A DNA stretch of 41,382 nucleotides from an uncultured Bacteroidales bacterium (GCA_902773055.1 CACYCZ010000086.1:1-41382), one strand, 5' to 3'. Shown: positions 16,224 through 25,724, counted from the stretch's first letter. Numbers and translations are program-made. The notes: generated by a model not told the origin, from the sequence alone.

Positions 16224-17768
16224 ATGAAGAAGAGAACAATTGTCATCATCTCTGTAGTTATGGGATTGAGTTTTGCTGCGTTGTTGTATCTTCAGGTAAG
16301 ATATTCACGCCAGATGCTGAAAATGCGGAAAGAGCAATTCGCAGAATCAGTCAGTCGCAGTTTGAATATGGTTTCCTATAATATGGAAATTGAACAGACT
16401 GTCAGGGGGCTTGAAAAATATATCTTGAATAACAATGCCGACATGTTGAAGAGCGAAGTGAAAGAGGATACGGTTGCGATGTATACAGGAGCTTTCCCTC
16501 TGGATATCCACGCACCTGTCCACTCTGCCAAACTTCCCCGTCTTCGCTCGTTTCCTTACCCTGTAACATTGCCTAAGGGCTTTACATTAAAAAAACGCAT
16601 GGGTAATACTTATTCTTCTTTGTCACAGGAAATGCGCAATTTAGTAAAGAATCAGTATCTCAACCAACGTGAATTGCTGGATAGGGTTGTTGTCAATATC
16701 CTTAATATGTCCAATAATCAGCCTTTGTCGGAGAGTATCAATTTTAAGATGCTTGACCAAAGTCTTAGGGCAGAATTAAAAAACAATGGAATAGATATAG
16801 ATTATCATTTTACAGTTGCGACAAGTTCAGGCAAGGAATTGTATCGCTGTCCAGATTATGACCCAAAAGGGGAGGAGTTCGCTTTTAAACAAATATTGAT
16901 GCCTCACAATGCTCCTGCCAATACGGCTATACTTACAGTGCATTTCCCGGAAATGCATAAGTATTTGTACAATTATGTCAAATTTTTATTGCCATCAATA
17001 ATCTTTATCATCATTTTGCTTGTCACATTTATATTTACGATTTATGTATCGTTCCGCCAAAAGAAATTGAGTGAGATGAAAAATGATTTCGTAAACAATA
17101 TGACTCATGAACTGAAGACTCCGGTTTCTTCTATTTCTTTGGCCGTACAGATGCTTTTGGATCCGAATGTTCCGAAGAGTGAGAATATGACAAAGCACTT
17201 GTCTACGGTTATCAGTGATGAGACAAAACGCCTAAGGATGCTTATTGATGTTGTGCTACAGACATCTATTTTTGAAGGGCGCACAATCAGATTTAATCAG
17301 AAAAACATAAGTGTTAATACTTTGCTTGGAGATGTCGCTAACACTTTCAGCATAAAAGCTCGTAAGGAAGGAGGAGTGCTTGAAACTGATTTCTCGGCAG
17401 AGCAAGATATGGTATATGCAGATGAAATGCATATAACAAATGTTCTGTTTAACATTATGGATAATGCATATAAATACCGTCGCCAGGATGTAGATTTTAA
17501 TTTGCAGGTAAGGACTTGGAATGAAGACGAAAAGATATGTATTGCCATAAAGGATAATGGCATTGGTATTAAACATGATGACTTGAAGAAAATTTATGAC
17601 AAGTTCTATAGGGTTCATACTGGAAATCGCCATGATGTGAAAGGTTTTGGCCTTGGACTGGCTTATGTTAAAAACATTGTCGATCTTCACCAGGGAACAA
17701 TAATCACTGAAAGTGAATTTGGTAAGGGGACGACGTTCATTATAAAATTGCCGACAATTAAAGAATAA
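16224..17768 (+). CDS. rprX: RprX-like sensor histidine kinase
   Basis: This 514-aa inner-membrane kinase has a membrane helix at about 4-24, a periplasmic sensor region to about 250, and a second helix near 253-275 (LLPSIIFIIILLVTFIFTIY). The HisKA block NNMTHELKTPVSSISLAVQM places the phosphoacceptor His at about 295. The HATPase domain has NVLFNIMDNAYKY, CIAIKDNGIGI and GFGLGLAYVKNIV. The gene leads a two-gene operon, 18 bp before its regulator, which closely matches what I know of Bacteroides RprY, so I name the pair RprX/RprY. RprXY has been described as altering tetracycline response and redox-related genes when overexpressed; no signal is visible from sequence. Confidence 0.9.
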   Translation: MKKRTIVIISVVMGLSFAALLYLQVRYSRQMLKMRKEQFAESVSRSLNMVSYNMEIEQTVRGLEKYILNNNADMLKSEVKEDTVAMYTGAFPLDIHAPVHSAKLPRLRSFPYPVTLPKGFTLKKRMGNTYSSLSQEMRNLVKNQYLNQRELLDRVVVNILNMSNNQPLSESINFKMLDQSLRAELKNNGIDIDYHFTVATSSGKELYRCPDYDPKGEEFAFKQILMPHNAPANTAILTVHFPEMHKYLYNYVKFLLPSIIFIIILLVTFIFTIYVSFRQKKLSEMKNDFVNNMTHELKTPVSSISLAVQMLLDPNVPKSENMTKHLSTVISDETKRLRMLIDVVLQTSIFEGRTIRFNQKNISVNTLLGDVANTFSIKARKEGGVLETDFSAEQDMVYADEMHITNVLFNIMDNAYKYRRQDVDFNLQVRTWNEDEKICIAIKDNGIGIKHDDLKKIYDKFYRVHTGNRHDVKGFGLGLAYVKNIVDLHQGTIITESEFGKGTTFIIKLPTIKE

Positions 17769-17786
17769 CCGATAAAAATAAGAATT

Positions 17787-18482
17787 ATGGAAGATTTAAA
17801 GAAAATTTTATTATGCGAGGATGATGAAAACTTAGGTATGTTGCTAAGTGAGTATCTTCAGGCTAAGAATTATGAAGCCGTTTTATGTAAGGACGGCGAG
17901 GTTGGCTATACAGAATTCTTGAAACAAAAGTTTGATATCTGTGTGCTTGATGTAATGATGCCGAAAAAAGATGGATTCAGTCTATGTAAGGACATCAAAC
18001 AGATTAATCCGGATATGCCTGTAATATTCCTAACAGCTAAGGCCTTGAAGGAAGATGTTATTGATGGTTTCAAACTTGGTGCGGATGATTATATTACCAA
18101 GCCATTCTCTATGGAGGAACTGACTTATCGAATTGACGCTATTTTGCATCGTGTACAAGGTAAGAAGAAAAATGACGAGGTTGTTGTCAAATTGGGTAAA
18201 TTTACTTTTGACCGTAACAAGCAGGTCCTTGCCATTGGTGATGATAAGCGCAAATTGACGACCAAGGAGAGCGAGTTGCTAAGTGTTTTATACGAACACG
18301 TCAATGACGTGCTTCCTCGTGAATTGGCACTGAATAAGATTTGGGAAGATGATAACCGTGTATATGCCCGTAGCATGGATGTATATATTACAAAACTCCG
18401 CAAGTATCTTAAGGCAGATCCTGAGGTTGAAATCCTTAATGTACATGGCGAAGGTTACAAACTGGCCCTTCCAGCAGAATAA
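17787..18482 (+). CDS. rprY: RprY-like OmpR-family response regulator
   Basis: This 231-aa regulator has a receiver domain (about 1-120) with the acidic pair in LLCEDDENLGMLLSEYLQAK, the phosphoacceptor Asp near 55 in CVLDVMMPKKDGF, and the conserved Lys in GADDYITKPFSMEEL. A winged-helix DNA-binding domain follows (about 135-228; LTTKESELLSVLYEH, RSMDVYITKLRKYLK, NVHGEGYKL). These segments agree closely with the published RprY family, which is widespread and often essential in Bacteroidales. It is the second gene of the operon and is followed by a hairpin terminator. It converges with the broken GH105-type gene. Confidence 0.93.
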   Translation: MEDLKKILLCEDDENLGMLLSEYLQAKNYEAVLCKDGEVGYTEFLKQKFDICVLDVMMPKKDGFSLCKDIKQINPDMPVIFLTAKALKEDVIDGFKLGADDYITKPFSMEELTYRIDAILHRVQGKKKNDEVVVKLGKFTFDRNKQVLAIGDDKRKLTTKESELLSVLYEHVNDVLPRELALNKIWEDDNRVYARSMDVYITKLRKYLKADPEVEILNVHGEGYKLALPAE

Positions 18483-18499
18483 TTGTTTGTAAATGTCCA

Positions 18500-18545
18500 G
18501 GTCGCTCATCTAAAGAATTCTTCTGATGAGCGATCTGTTGTTTTT
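18500..18545 (+). terminator. Terminator of rprX-rprY
   Basis: An 11-bp stem (18500-18510 with 18535-18545, one G-U pair) with a 14-base loop is followed by TGTTGTTTTT. It begins 18 bp after the rprY stop. Confidence 0.8.
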
Positions 18546-18607
18546 ATCTGAAATCTGTAATAGTGTGCTGTGTCTTTGCAGAAGTGATGTAAGTGTAGAG
18601 TATTTTT

Positions 18608-19714
18608 TTATTGCAGCAGTGCTGCGGCACACCACAAGTAGGGTGCTTGTCCATGATAGTCGCCGGTTACTTTGGGACGATGAAGGTAGTAACTGAAATC
18701 ATTTTTCTTATTAGTGCCAATGCATATGTTTGTCACGTCATTGTTTTTGTTGATGTAGGGTATGAGTGCAAGCCATGCTTTGCGGGCGGCGGGTTCGTAA
18801 ACCTTGGATGGAAGCCAGCCGTTCTTGACGCCACTAATGAGGGCGTAGGTAAACATGGCTGATCTTGATGTTTCTGTCCAAAACTCAGGCTGATCTATCA
18901 GTTGATTCCATAATCCCTCATTATTGCGATAATGTAAAAGGCTTTTCATCATCTTGCGATAGCCTTTCATGATGTATTTGTAGTAAGGACTGTTCTTGGG
19001 GAGAGCCTTCAGTATCTCGGTCATGCCTGCTGCCATCCAGCCATTGCCGCGTCCCCAGTAGAATGGTACGTCTGGCGCATGGTAGAACAGCCCGTTTGGG
19101 CGCTGCAGTTCATGAAGATATTTAACCATCTCATACGTTGCGCGGTCAATGTACTTGCGGTCATTTGTAGTATGATAAGCCCATGCCTGAACAATGGTTA
19201 TCATATACATGTCATCAATCCACATACGTGTCTGCCACGTATATCCTTGCCGGGCTAATTGTTTTTCATGTTCTTTTGCTGTGGCAGGAAGTTCCCATTG
19301 GGTGTCGGCATATGACAGACCTATCTGCCTGTAGTTACTTTCTGCAGGAAAGGACGAATACAGGTTCAACGGTAGAGAACCAAACATATTCAAGTCAACA
19401 TGATTTTTAACAGGGAGATGTTCGCTGTGGTCGGCCAAAAGTTCATCAAAGCGTTCTTTCATCTTATTTAGGATGACGCTGTCACCTGCAGCATGTCCCC
19501 ACATCAGACATCCGTTCCATGCGCATACCTCGTGATATCCTATCCATTTCGAACTTCCCTAGAACCGGTGCCCGCTGTTAACAAAATGATATGCGATGCG
19601 TTGTCCCACCTCTTGTGGCGTGTACCCTGATGGAAAATCGCATAATATGTTTTTCCGTGCCATAGCCGATATGGCCAGTGATAAAAATATAAATACTATG
19701 CAAGGATATTTCAT
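18608..19714 (-). pseudogene. GH105-type unsaturated rhamnogalacturonyl hydrolase, broken by one TAG
   Basis: Read through a single stop, this is a complete exported hydrolase of about 368 codons. The ATG at 19714 begins the signal peptide MKYPCIVFIFLSLAISAMA. An in-frame TAG at 19561-19559 interrupts SGHRF-stop-GSSKWIGYHEVCAWNG. The frame is then open for over 300 codons to a normal stop at 18608. Family signatures after the stop include RMWIDDMYMITIVQAW (with a likely catalytic Asp), FYWGRGNGWMAAGMTEIL and SRSAMFTYALISGV. These enzymes remove unsaturated uronic acids left by pectin lyases. Everything except the TAG looks intact, so the loss is recent, or the base is a sequencing error (CAG to TAG would be one transition). 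It ends the GT2-GH3-methyltransferase run. Confidence 0.88.
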
Positions 19715-19743
19715 CCAAAGGTTATCATTTGTATTCTTTCTAA

Positions 19744-20460
19744 TCACTGATAAATCAGGAATATTGTCGGAATTTTATGCAAATGGGGCATGGATGTTTT
19801 TCTCCATGTCTCTATAGTATGTGTATGTATATATTCTTCTGCACAGGTAATAGCCGAGGCAATACATAGCTTGGTACTGTTGTGGCAGCTCTTGAGCAGT
19901 TCCTGAAAGAGTTGCTCGTTGCGGAAAGGTGTTTCTATGAAAATTTGTGTCTGTTTTTCTGTCCGGGCTTTTTCTTCCATTTTTTTTATGGCAGATGTCC
20001 TGGCAGAAGCGTCAATGGGCAGATATCCATGGAAAGCAAAGTTCTGTCCGTTAAATCCTGATGCCATTAATGCCAATAATATGGAGGATGGTCCAACCAA
20101 AGGAACAACAGGTAATTTCAGTTTGTGTGCAATGGCAACTACTTGTGCTCCAGGGTCGGCGATGGCGGGGCATCCGGCTTCTGAAATGACGCCTACAGAT
20201 TCACCATGGACCAGAGGCTCAAGATACTTTCGGAAAAGAGCCTGGTCTGCATGTTTCCCCATAGGGTAGAATGACAACTCGTCGATGTTGATGTTTTTAT
20301 CAATGTTTTTCAGAAACCGTCTTGCAGTGCGTACTTCTTCAACAATGAAATGGTGTATCTGCAGGATAACTTCTCTGTTATATGAAGGTAATACCTGTCC
20401 CACGGGCGTATCACCCAGCGGGACAGGTATGAGATATAATGCAGGTTTTAAGTCTTCCAT
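19744..20460 (-). CDS. COG0313 SAM-dependent methyltransferase (RsmI paralogue)
   Basis: This 238-aa protein belongs to the tetrapyrrole-methylase-fold COG0313 group that includes RsmI, which 2'-O-methylates C1402 of 16S rRNA. Shared signatures are LYLIPVPLGD at the N-terminus, GVISEAGCPAIADPGAQVV (SAM pocket), VVPLVGPSSILLALMASG and IFIETPFRN. The strand after LYLIP differs from true RsmI (PTPVGNLEDMT is replaced by PVPLGDTPVGQVLP). I therefore treat it as the divergent paralogue found in Bacteroidetes, and leave the target open. It starts 13 bp after the GH3 gene, and its TGA overlaps an in-frame GTG of the GH105-type gene. Confidence 0.9.
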   Translation of the reverse strand: MEDLKPALYLIPVPLGDTPVGQVLPSYNREVILQIHHFIVEEVRTARRFLKNIDKNINIDELSFYPMGKHADQALFRKYLEPLVHGESVGVISEAGCPAIADPGAQVVAIAHKLKLPVVPLVGPSSILLALMASGFNGQNFAFHGYLPIDASARTSAIKKMEEKARTEKQTQIFIETPFRNEQLFQELLKSCHNSTKLCIASAITCAEEYIHTHTIETWRKTSMPHLHKIPTIFLIYQ

Positions 20461-20473
20461 TCTAGCCGGCTAC

Positions 20474-22717
20474 TTATCTGAGGGTGAATTTCACTTTGGA
20501 GCAGATATTGTCGGCGGCATTTCCGACAAGGGCTTCAAATTCACCGTTTTCTGCTTTCCAAGAATGTGTTTTTTCATCATAGAAACTTAGGGCATCCTTT
20601 TTGATGCTGATACTTACATCCTTGCTTTCTCCTGGTTGCAGGTATATTTTTTTAAAGCCTTTGAGTTCCTTGACGGGGCGGTCAACACTGGCTTTCAGGT
20701 CGCTTATGTAGAGTTGTACAACTTCTGCGCCGGCTCGCTTGCCTGTATTTTGTACATTGACTGTAAATGTAATCTGTCCGTCAGCGGAAACGTCTTTCTT
20801 ATCAGCAGAGACATTACCGATTTTGAACGTGGTGTAGCTCAGGCCGTGTCCGAAAGAGAACAAAGGCTTGATTTTTTCTTTGTCAATCCAGCGGTATCCG
20901 ACATAGATGCCTTCCTTGTATTCTTCGTCGTAGATTTCTTCGTTGGCGCGCTTGATGCCCGGATAGGCATTGAGAGCATGGGCTCCATAGTCTGTCAGTT
21001 TTTGTCCCCATGTGTAAGGCAACTTACCACTGGGATTGATGTCTCCGGCAAGTATTTCACCGATGATTCGACCTGTTTCGCTTCCCAGATACCATGCCTG
21101 CAGAATGGCAGGAATATTCTTTGCCCATGGCATTGCCATACTGTTGCCGCTGATATTGATGAAAATAATGTTTTTGTTGACTGCCGCCAGAGCCTCTACA
21201 AGCTCATTCTGATTGTAGGGCATTTCATAGTCTTTGCGGTCTGAGTTCTCGGTATCTTGATGCCGGTGTTTGTTGAGGCCGCCGAAGATTAAGACAATGT
21301 CAGCTTTCTGCGCTTTTTCTACAGCTTCACGGCGAAGTTCTTCATTGGAACGGTTCTCCTTCATGTTGACTCCCTCGATAGCTTTTGTCTGTTCAGCAAG
21401 TATGCCGCCTGTTTTGTCTGAGAGGCTGGTATATCCGCGTGCGTAGTCTATGTTGGCAGTCTTGCCGAATCGGGCGCGTATGCCTTCTAAGGGTGAATAT
21501 TCGTCTTGTGCCTTAAGTTTTGAACTACCTCCGCCTATTGTCATCATTTTTATGGCATTTTCGCCGACGACAAGTATGTTTTTTGTCCTTTCGATGTTAA
21601 TAGGAAGGATATTGTTGTTGTTCTGAAGCAGGACGACACCCTCTTCACCTATTTTGCGTGCAGTAGCATAATGGGATTCAGAACACAGTGTGCCGAAACC
21701 TTTGTTGCGGTTCATGCTGGTGCGGAAGAATAGCCGCAGCACGCGTCGTACTTTATCATTGAGTTCATCTTGAGTATATTTGCCTTCGACAATGCCGTCT
21801 CGGTAAGCTTTGGCGAGATGGTATTTTTCATAGCCGTTGGCTACATTCATGTTCATGCCATCGGTGTGTGTGCCGAATTCCATGTCAAGGCCATACTTGA
21901 TGGATTCGTCAGTGTCATGGGCGCCTCCCCAGTCGGAAACGACTACACCGTCGTAGTTCCATTGCTTTTTCAGGATGTCGTTCAGCAGGTAAGGATTATG
22001 GCAGTTATGATGGTTTTTCCATAGATTGTATGACCCCATGATACCCCATGTGTGGGCCTCCTGAACGGCTGCCTTGAAGGCTGGAAGATATATTTCGTTT
22101 AGTGCACGCTCACTGATAATGACGTTCGTAGTATGGCGGTTAATTTCATTGTTGTTGAGGCAGAAATGCTTTATACATGCAGAGACGCCATTGCTCTGGA
22201 GCCCCTGTATGTATGGAACGGCCATCCTGCTGGTAAGATAGGGGTCTTCGCCCATATATTCAAAGTTGCGGCCGTTGAGCGGTGTCCGGTAGATATTGAC
22301 ACCAGGGCCAAGCATCATGTTCTTTTTCCGATAGAGCGCTTCCTCACCGACAGCCTTGCCATATTCGGCTGCTATTTCCGGATTCCATGTTGCTGCAAGA
22401 CAAGTCAGGGCGGGGAATGCTACAACAGAGTCATTGCTTTGTCCGGCTTGGTCCCATGCATCCCACATGGTTTCCGGGCGGACACCGTGGGGGCCGTCAG
22501 AGGTCCAGTACTCCGGTATGCCAAGGCGTTTTACACCTGGGCTGGAGAATTTACTCTGAGCATGGATAACTGCTATTTTCTCTTGCAGAGTCATGCGCGA
22601 CAGTGCATCTTCAACTCTGGCTTCAATGGGTTTGCTGTCGTCTAAATAGGTGGGTAGAGTTTGTGCCACAGCTCCGGCAGAGCAGGCTAATAAGAGGAGT
22701 AATACTTTGAGTTTCAT
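20474..22717 (-). CDS. GH3 beta-glycosidase (BglX-like), exported
   Basis: This 747-aa periplasmic GH3 enzyme likely removes terminal beta-glucose or beta-xylose from oligosaccharides. A signal peptide covers about residues 1-18. The (beta/alpha)8 domain carries YWTSDGPHGVRP and KHFCLNNNEINRH. The nucleophile is in YDGVVVSDWGGAHD (Asp about 262). The second alpha/beta domain has GEEGVVLLQNN and VVGENAIKMMTIGGGSS. A C-terminal fibronectin-III-like domain carries FSFGHGLSYTTF. Length and order are standard. It starts 22 bp after the GT2 gene and 13 bp before the methyltransferase, so all four minus-strand genes are probably one transcript. Exact substrate is not readable. Confidence 0.95.
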   Translation of the reverse strand: MKLKVLLLLLACSAGAVAQTLPTYLDDSKPIEARVEDALSRMTLQEKIAVIHAQSKFSSPGVKRLGIPEYWTSDGPHGVRPETMWDAWDQAGQSNDSVVAFPALTCLAATWNPEIAAEYGKAVGEEALYRKKNMMLGPGVNIYRTPLNGRNFEYMGEDPYLTSRMAVPYIQGLQSNGVSACIKHFCLNNNEINRHTTNVIISERALNEIYLPAFKAAVQEAHTWGIMGSYNLWKNHHNCHNPYLLNDILKKQWNYDGVVVSDWGGAHDTDESIKYGLDMEFGTHTDGMNMNVANGYEKYHLAKAYRDGIVEGKYTQDELNDKVRRVLRLFFRTSMNRNKGFGTLCSESHYATARKIGEEGVVLLQNNNNILPINIERTKNILVVGENAIKMMTIGGGSSKLKAQDEYSPLEGIRARFGKTANIDYARGYTSLSDKTGGILAEQTKAIEGVNMKENRSNEELRREAVEKAQKADIVLIFGGLNKHRHQDTENSDRKDYEMPYNQNELVEALAAVNKNIIFINISGNSMAMPWAKNIPAILQAWYLGSETGRIIGEILAGDINPSGKLPYTWGQKLTDYGAHALNAYPGIKRANEEIYDEEYKEGIYVGYRWIDKEKIKPLFSFGHGLSYTTFKIGNVSADKKDVSADGQITFTVNVQNTGKRAGAEVVQLYISDLKASVDRPVKELKGFKKIYLQPGESKDVSISIKKDALSFYDEKTHSWKAENGEFEALVGNAADNICSKVKFTLR

Positions 22718-22739
22718 TTTTGTATTGAGTATATTATTG

Positions 22740-23759
22740 TTATCGGTTGAGTTGGGAAAAATGGTGCTTACCTTTTATGTAGTATTGCCAAAGGATGTTT
22801 CCGGATATCATTTCCGGGAAATGATGACATTTTGCGGCCTCCATGTTTGTATGCCGTGAGTGGACGAAATCAGTCTTTATCCTGCTGAATTCCTTGCGTG
22901 CCCGGCAAACGGCTCGGGCGTCTTTCCACTTGCCGGTGAAAGCCATCTGTAACATGGCAAGGTTGTCTAATATCCGTCTCCAGCGTAGAACCTTTTTGAG
23001 TCTTGTGGATTCTGTGTTCTTGTATATCATGAGAAGATTGTTGCGAAAGTTGAGAAATGTTTTCCTGGGATTGCTTTTGTCCAGCGTGGCGCCCCCTACA
23101 TGATAAACGACAGATTTGGGGATGCATACAATCTTCATGCCTCTGCTCCGAAGCCTCCAACATAGGTCAATCTCTTCCATGTGGGCAAAAAAACGGCTGT
23201 CAAGACCACCCGCTTCCTTGAAGACGGCGGTCCTGATCATCAGTGCAGCCCCCGTAGCCCAGAATATTGGTACAATAGTGTCATATTGTCCGTGGTCCTT
23301 TTCAACAGTGTTGAATATGCGTCCTCTGCAAAAGGGGTAGCCTAAAGAGTCAATGAAACCGCCGCAAGCACCTGCGTATTCAAACATTTCACGCTCTCTT
23401 TCGGCCTTTATTTTAGGCTGGCATGCTGCTGTGTCTGTATGTTCTTCCATGTAACGGAGCATAGGCTCTATCCATTGGGGAGTGACTTCTACGTCGGAAT
23501 TCAGCAGAATGGTGTAGGGGGTGTCTATTTGTTCAAGTGCTTTGTTGTATCCTTCTGCAAAGCCGTAGTTTTTGTCCAGCGTGATGAGTCCGACCTGAGG
23601 GAATTCCTGACGGAGCATGGCTACGGAATCATCGGTGGAGCCGTTGTCGGCGACAATGATGTCGGCTTCTTCTGAGTTGCTGAGCACCGAAGGCAGGAAG
23701 TTTCGCATCATGTCTGCTCCGTTCCAGTTTAATATGACGACGGCTACTTTTTTCTGCAT
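22740..23759 (-). CDS. Family 2 glycosyltransferase
   Basis: This 339-aa protein is a GT-A fold GT2 transferase, probably adding a sugar to a cell-surface glycan at the inner face of the membrane. Signatures are VAVVILNWNGADMM at the N-terminus, IIVADNGSTDDSV, NYGFAEGYNKAL, the DxD-like LLNSDVEVTP, and the acceptor-loop HMEEIDLCWRLRSRG. A rhamnosyltransferase-like activity is common for this subgroup but not proved here. It appears to lead the run GT2-GH3-methyltransferase-GH105; a weak promoter lies 58 bp upstream. No polysaccharide biosynthesis genes are nearby, so its glycan is unknown. Confidence 0.93.
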   Translation of the reverse strand: MQKKVAVVILNWNGADMMRNFLPSVLSNSEEADIIVADNGSTDDSVAMLRQEFPQVGLITLDKNYGFAEGYNKALEQIDTPYTILLNSDVEVTPQWIEPMLRYMEEHTDTAACQPKIKAEREREMFEYAGACGGFIDSLGYPFCRGRIFNTVEKDHGQYDTIVPIFWATGAALMIRTAVFKEAGGLDSRFFAHMEEIDLCWRLRSRGMKIVCIPKSVVYHVGGATLDKSNPRKTFLNFRNNLLMIYKNTESTRLKKVLRWRRILDNLAMLQMAFTGKWKDARAVCRARKEFSRIKTDFVHSRHTNMEAAKCHHFPEMISGNILWQYYIKGKHHFSQLNR

Positions 23760-23816
23760 GTGAATGTTCGTTCTATTTGTTATTGCCGGCTGGTGTGGGA
23801 ATTGGCAACTTTAACA

Positions 23817-23824
23817 CAAAGTTT
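23817..23824 (-). promoter_or_regulatory. Possible -7 box of the GT2 gene run
   Basis: AAACTTTG on the minus strand has one mismatch to TAnnTTTG and is placed 58 bp before the GT2 start, within the 199-bp gap after mtaB. The rest of the gap shows nothing else. Confidence 0.35.
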
Positions 23825-23958
23825 GCTAAAAATATTAATATATGCAAGCAAATGGCTTGAAAATATTTTCCTCCAGTGGCGAAATATCATGTAATAACGA
23901 CTAATGCCTGTCCAGGCGGTTGCCATGAATACAGTGGTTGACTGTCAGGATATAGATT

Positions 23959-25296
23959 TTACGTCTGTCGGATGACTTCCCCTACAAGTGCATCCTGATT
24001 GAGATTGAATTGCTTCAGTCTGACTTTGACAAGCTGGTTGTCCCTGATGTCCGGGTTGTCGTTGAGTTCAGGGATTTCAACTTTAATATAATTATCGGTA
24101 AAGCCTTGGGCTTGTTCGTGGGAGTGTTCTGTCAGGACAAGGCGTTCTGTGCCGATGTAGCGCTTGTAGAAGGCTTTGCGTTTTTTCTCTGATAGTTTGA
24201 GCAGGCATTGGCTGCGCTGATGTTTTTCTTGCTCGGAGACAGTGTGAGGAATGCGCAAGGCTGCCGTGCCTGGTCTCTCCGAATAGCTGAAGACATGGAA
24301 TTGGGATATGTCTAAATCCTGTGCAAAGGCATAGCTCTCTTCCCACAGGGCCGCGGTCTCGCCGCGCGTACCCACAATGATGTCAACTCCGATGAAGGCA
24401 TCGGGTATGGTTTCCCGGATATACCGGATTTTGTCGGCGAACATGGCTGTATCATATCTCCGATGCATCAGTTTCAGTATTTCATTGCTGCCACTTTGGA
24501 GAGGAATGTGGAAATGAGGCATGAAACTTCTGGAGCGGGCACAGAAGTCAATGATTTCCCGAGTCAGGAGATTAGGCTCTATTGATGAGATGCGGTAGCG
24601 CCTGATACCCTCAATCTGGTCTAATGCCTTGATCAGGTCATAGAATTTTTCTCCTGTGCTTTTGCCGAAGTCTCCGATGTTCACACCTGTGATGACGATT
24701 TCCTTGCCTCCCTGTCGGGCTACTTGCTCGGCCTGACTTACAAGCGATGCAATGCTGCCGTTGCGGCTTCTGCCGCGAGCCAACGGAATGGCACAATAGG
24801 TGCAGAAGTAGTCACACCCGTCCTGTATTTTCAGAAAATATCTGGTGCGTGTACCGTGTGAACATGAGGGAACAAACGACGTAATGTCTTTCCTGTCGGT
24901 ATTGTATGTCTTGTGTGACTCTTCGGGGAGGCGGTGCTCTAATTTTTCCTCAATAAGCTTTACCACATTGCCTTTCTGCTCCATGCCGACGACGAGGTCG
25001 ACTCCATCTATCTCAGCCAGTGTCTGGGCGTTGGTCTGGGCATAGCATCCCATGACGACAACCAATGCGTCGGGATTGTCCCTTATAACCTTGTGGATGG
25101 CTTGGCGTGATTTGTGATTAGCCGTTTCTGTAACGGTGCATGTGTTGATTATGCAGATGTCGGCAGGTTCTCCTGCCTGCGCTCTGTGCACACCGTGTTG
25201 CTCTAACAGATCGCAGACCGAAGAATTTTCTACAAAATTGAGTTTGCAACCCAGTGAAAGAAAAGTGGCTGCTTTATTTTGGAGAATATCGCTCAT
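23959..25296 (-). CDS. mtaB: tRNA t6A37 methylthiotransferase MtaB
   Basis: MtaB is a radical-SAM enzyme that converts t6A37 to ms2t6A37 in tRNAs reading ANN codons. The 445-aa protein has the three expected parts. An N-terminal UPF0004 domain starts FLSLGCKLNFVENS and carries further cluster Cys in CIINTCTVTETANHKSR and VVMGCYAQT. The radical-SAM core has CxxxCxxC in QDGCDYFCTYCAIPLARGRSR. A C-terminal TRAM-like region ends VEIPELNDNPDIRDNQLVKVRL. The frame is open about 100 codons further upstream, but that part has no family similarity. The ATG at 25296 gives the normal N-terminus and has a promoter box 24 bp upstream. Confidence 0.95.
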   Translation of the reverse strand: MSDILQNKAATFLSLGCKLNFVENSSVCDLLEQHGVHRAQAGEPADICIINTCTVTETANHKSRQAIHKVIRDNPDALVVVMGCYAQTNAQTLAEIDGVDLVVGMEQKGNVVKLIEEKLEHRLPEESHKTYNTDRKDITSFVPSCSHGTRTRYFLKIQDGCDYFCTYCAIPLARGRSRNGSIASLVSQAEQVARQGGKEIVITGVNIGDFGKSTGEKFYDLIKALDQIEGIRRYRISSIEPNLLTREIIDFCARSRSFMPHFHIPLQSGSNEILKLMHRRYDTAMFADKIRYIRETIPDAFIGVDIIVGTRGETAALWEESYAFAQDLDISQFHVFSYSERPGTAALRIPHTVSEQEKHQRSQCLLKLSEKKRKAFYKRYIGTERLVLTEHSHEQAQGFTDNYIKVEIPELNDNPDIRDNQLVKVRLKQFNLNQDALVGEVIRQT

Positions 25297-25319
25297 GATA
25301 AACTTGAAGGGATGGAATA

Positions 25320-25327
25320 CAAAGTTA
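25320..25327 (-). promoter_or_regulatory. -7 box of mtaB
   Basis: TAACTTTG on the minus strand is an exact consensus match, 23 bp before the chosen ATG. This supports the shorter MtaB. Confidence 0.6.
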
Positions 25328-25641
25328 AGAAAAAGGTTGCAAATGCAGGGCGATGCGGAGGGATTAGTGCCGAGAGCTATAATATAATGTATATATATTA
25401 TGCTATTGGATAGAATCCGGCTATAAAACCGTACCTCCGATTTCCTAAATGCCTTGAATTGCTTATAATAAGAGGAAATCACCAGCATTTCTGTGGCTAT
25501 GAAAATGAAAAATGTATTCAAAAACCTCCAATTTGTAATATGTATTTGGCAAAATCCGATTTTTAATGGGCACTGTAATTGCTTGATAATCAACCAGGAG
25601 TAAAAAAGTTACAAAAAAAATGCAAAAAATAAATCTTTTTT

Positions 25642-25673
25642 TTGTCCGCAAATTCAAAAACATCGTACCTTTG
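25642..25673 (+). promoter_or_regulatory. Promoter of the small lipoprotein gene
   Basis: The -33 TTG (25642-25644, part of TTTG) and exact -7 box TACCTTTG (25666-25673) are separated by 21 bp. The leader to the ATG is about 50 bp and A/T-rich. Confidence 0.7.
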
Positions 25674-25724
25674 CATTGGTTTTAATAAGCAATTAATTGT
25701 TTTACATTTAAAAAAAGGAAGAAA

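Larger units (their letters stand above)
25297..25724. other. Divergent intergenic region between mtaB and the small lipoprotein
   Basis: This 428-bp A/T-rich region has the mtaB promoter at the left and the lipoprotein promoter at the right. An A/T-only dyad (ATAATATA...TATATTAT, near 25380-25400) is the only other structure. No RNA gene or coding sequence was found. Confidence 0.6.

Noticed and set aside
20636-22645. Long antisense frames within the GH3 gene (and similar ones in the GH2, EF-G2 and ribosomal genes)
   Set aside because: They mirror strong codon bias in the real genes and show no domains or start signals.
25297-25593. About 99 extra codons in front of mtaB
   Set aside because: No similarity to the family; the ATG at 25296 gives the normal N-terminus and has a promoter box just upstream, inside this extension.
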